This document shows, piece by piece, positions 61,595 through 62,092 of a stretch of 62,092 nt of DNA (its first letter is position 1; each line of letters begins with the position of its first letter). Origin of the DNA: an uncultured Erysipelotrichaceae bacterium. Its GTDB lineage: Bacteria; Bacillota_I; Bacilli_A; Erysipelotrichales; Erysipelotrichaceae. A program made the position numbers and the translations under genes. The DNA is taken from positions 1 through 62,092 of the forward strand of contig CAKMJZ010000020.1 of assembly GCA_927435855.1 (NCBI GenBank), in the 5' to 3' direction. The notes under the pieces are model-generated. The model worked only from the letters and a program-made list of their open reading frames with translations. It had not been told where the DNA came from and did not search any database.

Positions 61595-62092
61595 ATGACT
61601 ATCAATATTTTTCAGGCCGTTCTTCTAGCATTTATGGCCTCAATGACGTCGGTAATCGGTGCTTTAGGTACTACGTATTCGTGGTATACATTGAGCCGTC
61701 CGTTAGTCGCGTCATTGTTCGTCGGTATCATTCTTGGTGACATTTCGACATCAATTATGGTCGGTGCAGCTATTCAGATCGTTTACATTGCTTTGGTTAC
61801 TCCGGGCGGAACCGTTTCGGCTGACTTACGTGCTGTCAGTTACATCGGTATTCCTTTAGCAGTTATCGCTGTTAACGGCGCTGGGCTTGATCCTGCTTCG
61901 GTACAAGGTGCAGGGCTTGCAGTTTCTATCGGTGCTTTAGTTGGTACAGTCGGAACCGTTATGTTCTACTCTACCGCTACGATGAACCTTATTTGGCAAC
62001 AATGGGGTTGGAAATCGATCGACAGTCTTGGATACAAGAACATTTACTTAACGAACTTCGTACTCCCGTTAATTTCTCACTTCTTGATCGCA
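61595..62092 (+). CDS. PTS mannose-family EIIC component, N-terminal part
   Basis: The first 166 residues of a mannose-family EIIC permease: FQAVLLAFMASMTSVIGAL, WYTLSRPLVASLFVGIILGD, MVGAAIQIVYIALVTPGGTVSADL with GAAIQ and PGG motifs. It is cut by the window end, and EIID should follow. GGGAGG precedes the start. It forms the sugar channel; the specificity is not visible, but NanE and NagA nearby favour an N-acetyl amino sugar. Confidence 0.93.
   Translation, partial: MTINIFQAVLLAFMASMTSVIGALGTTYSWYTLSRPLVASLFVGIILGDISTSIMVGAAIQIVYIALVTPGGTVSADLRAVSYIGIPLAVIAVNGAGLDPASVQGAGLAVSIGALVGTVGTVMFYSTATMNLIWQQWGWKSIDSLGYKNIYLTNFVLPLISHFLIA

Noticed and set aside
1-62092. Mycoplasma-type code (TGA as Trp)
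   Set aside because: TGA serves as the stop of many clear genes (for example at 45246 and 46541) and Trp residues use TGG.

Overview
The window comes from a low-GC, Gram-positive-type anaerobe, most plausibly a fermentative Bacillota or a walled relative of the Mollicutes. Supporting this are strong AGGAGG-type ribosome binding sites, a lipoteichoic-acid-synthase-like protein, PspC, two CcpA-type cre sites, a mannose-family PTS, a lactonase-like PTE protein, a K+-dependent-type membrane pyrophosphatase, a 2-oxoacid:ferredoxin-type oxidoreductase, rubredoxin and a glycyl radical enzyme with its activase. TGA is used as a stop throughout, so the code is the standard one. I see no rRNA, tRNA, CRISPR array, phage or insertion sequence.

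Layout. 1-1.4 kb: end of a flavin reductase and an NmrA-like protein. 1.6-4.5 kb: iron locus (DtxR-type regulator, feoA, feoB, small Cys-rich membrane protein) with a perfect palindromic operator and a second imperfect copy before feoB. 4.5-8.1 kb: LtaS-like protein, SRPBCC protein, SDR. 8.4-25.0 kb: a large sugar island, with FGGY kinase and DeoR regulator on the minus strand and a divergent 15-gene run: class II aldolase, VOC protein, TIM-barrel isomerase, RpiB-like, sugar ABC transporter, mannose-6-phosphate-isomerase-like (PMI-like), ribulose-phosphate-epimerase-like, TpiA-like, LarA-like, TauE/SafE-like permease, split transketolase, Gfo/Idh oxidoreductase. 25-43.6 kb: housekeeping and cell-envelope genes, plus a three-gene set of cupin phosphosugar isomerases. 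43.6-62.1 kb: a second sugar island built from a coupled SIS-SDR-FAD oxidoreductase-PTE lactonase-KDPG aldolase-NagA-PMI-DeoC operon, a convergent TIM-barrel isomerase, another PMI, a minus-strand glycyl radical enzyme/activase/GntR operon, and a divergent PMI-like/NanE/SIS/small membrane protein run leading into a mannose-family PTS cut by the window end.

How the genes fit. The first island has kinase, TIM-barrel isomerase, TpiA-like and RpiB-like isomerases, RPE-like epimerase and transketolase. That set resembles the logic of tetritol (erythritol/threitol) catabolism to erythrose-4-phosphate, but LarA-like, VOC, PMI-like and TauE/SafE-like members are not explained by any pathway I know. 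The second island combines NanE and NagA (amino-sugar phosphate steps) with an apparent oxidise, open lactone, cleave series and an uncharacterised glycyl radical enzyme with an unusual GCGE active site. Both islands carry four copies of a 10-bp phased repeat (consensus TGRTWGAWAW) upstream of their first gene, which suggests a shared type of regulator. The window also holds five class-I-PMI-like proteins and two cupin glucose-6-phosphate isomerases, an exceptional density.

The gene families are mostly clear from motifs. The substrates of the two islands are inference only.
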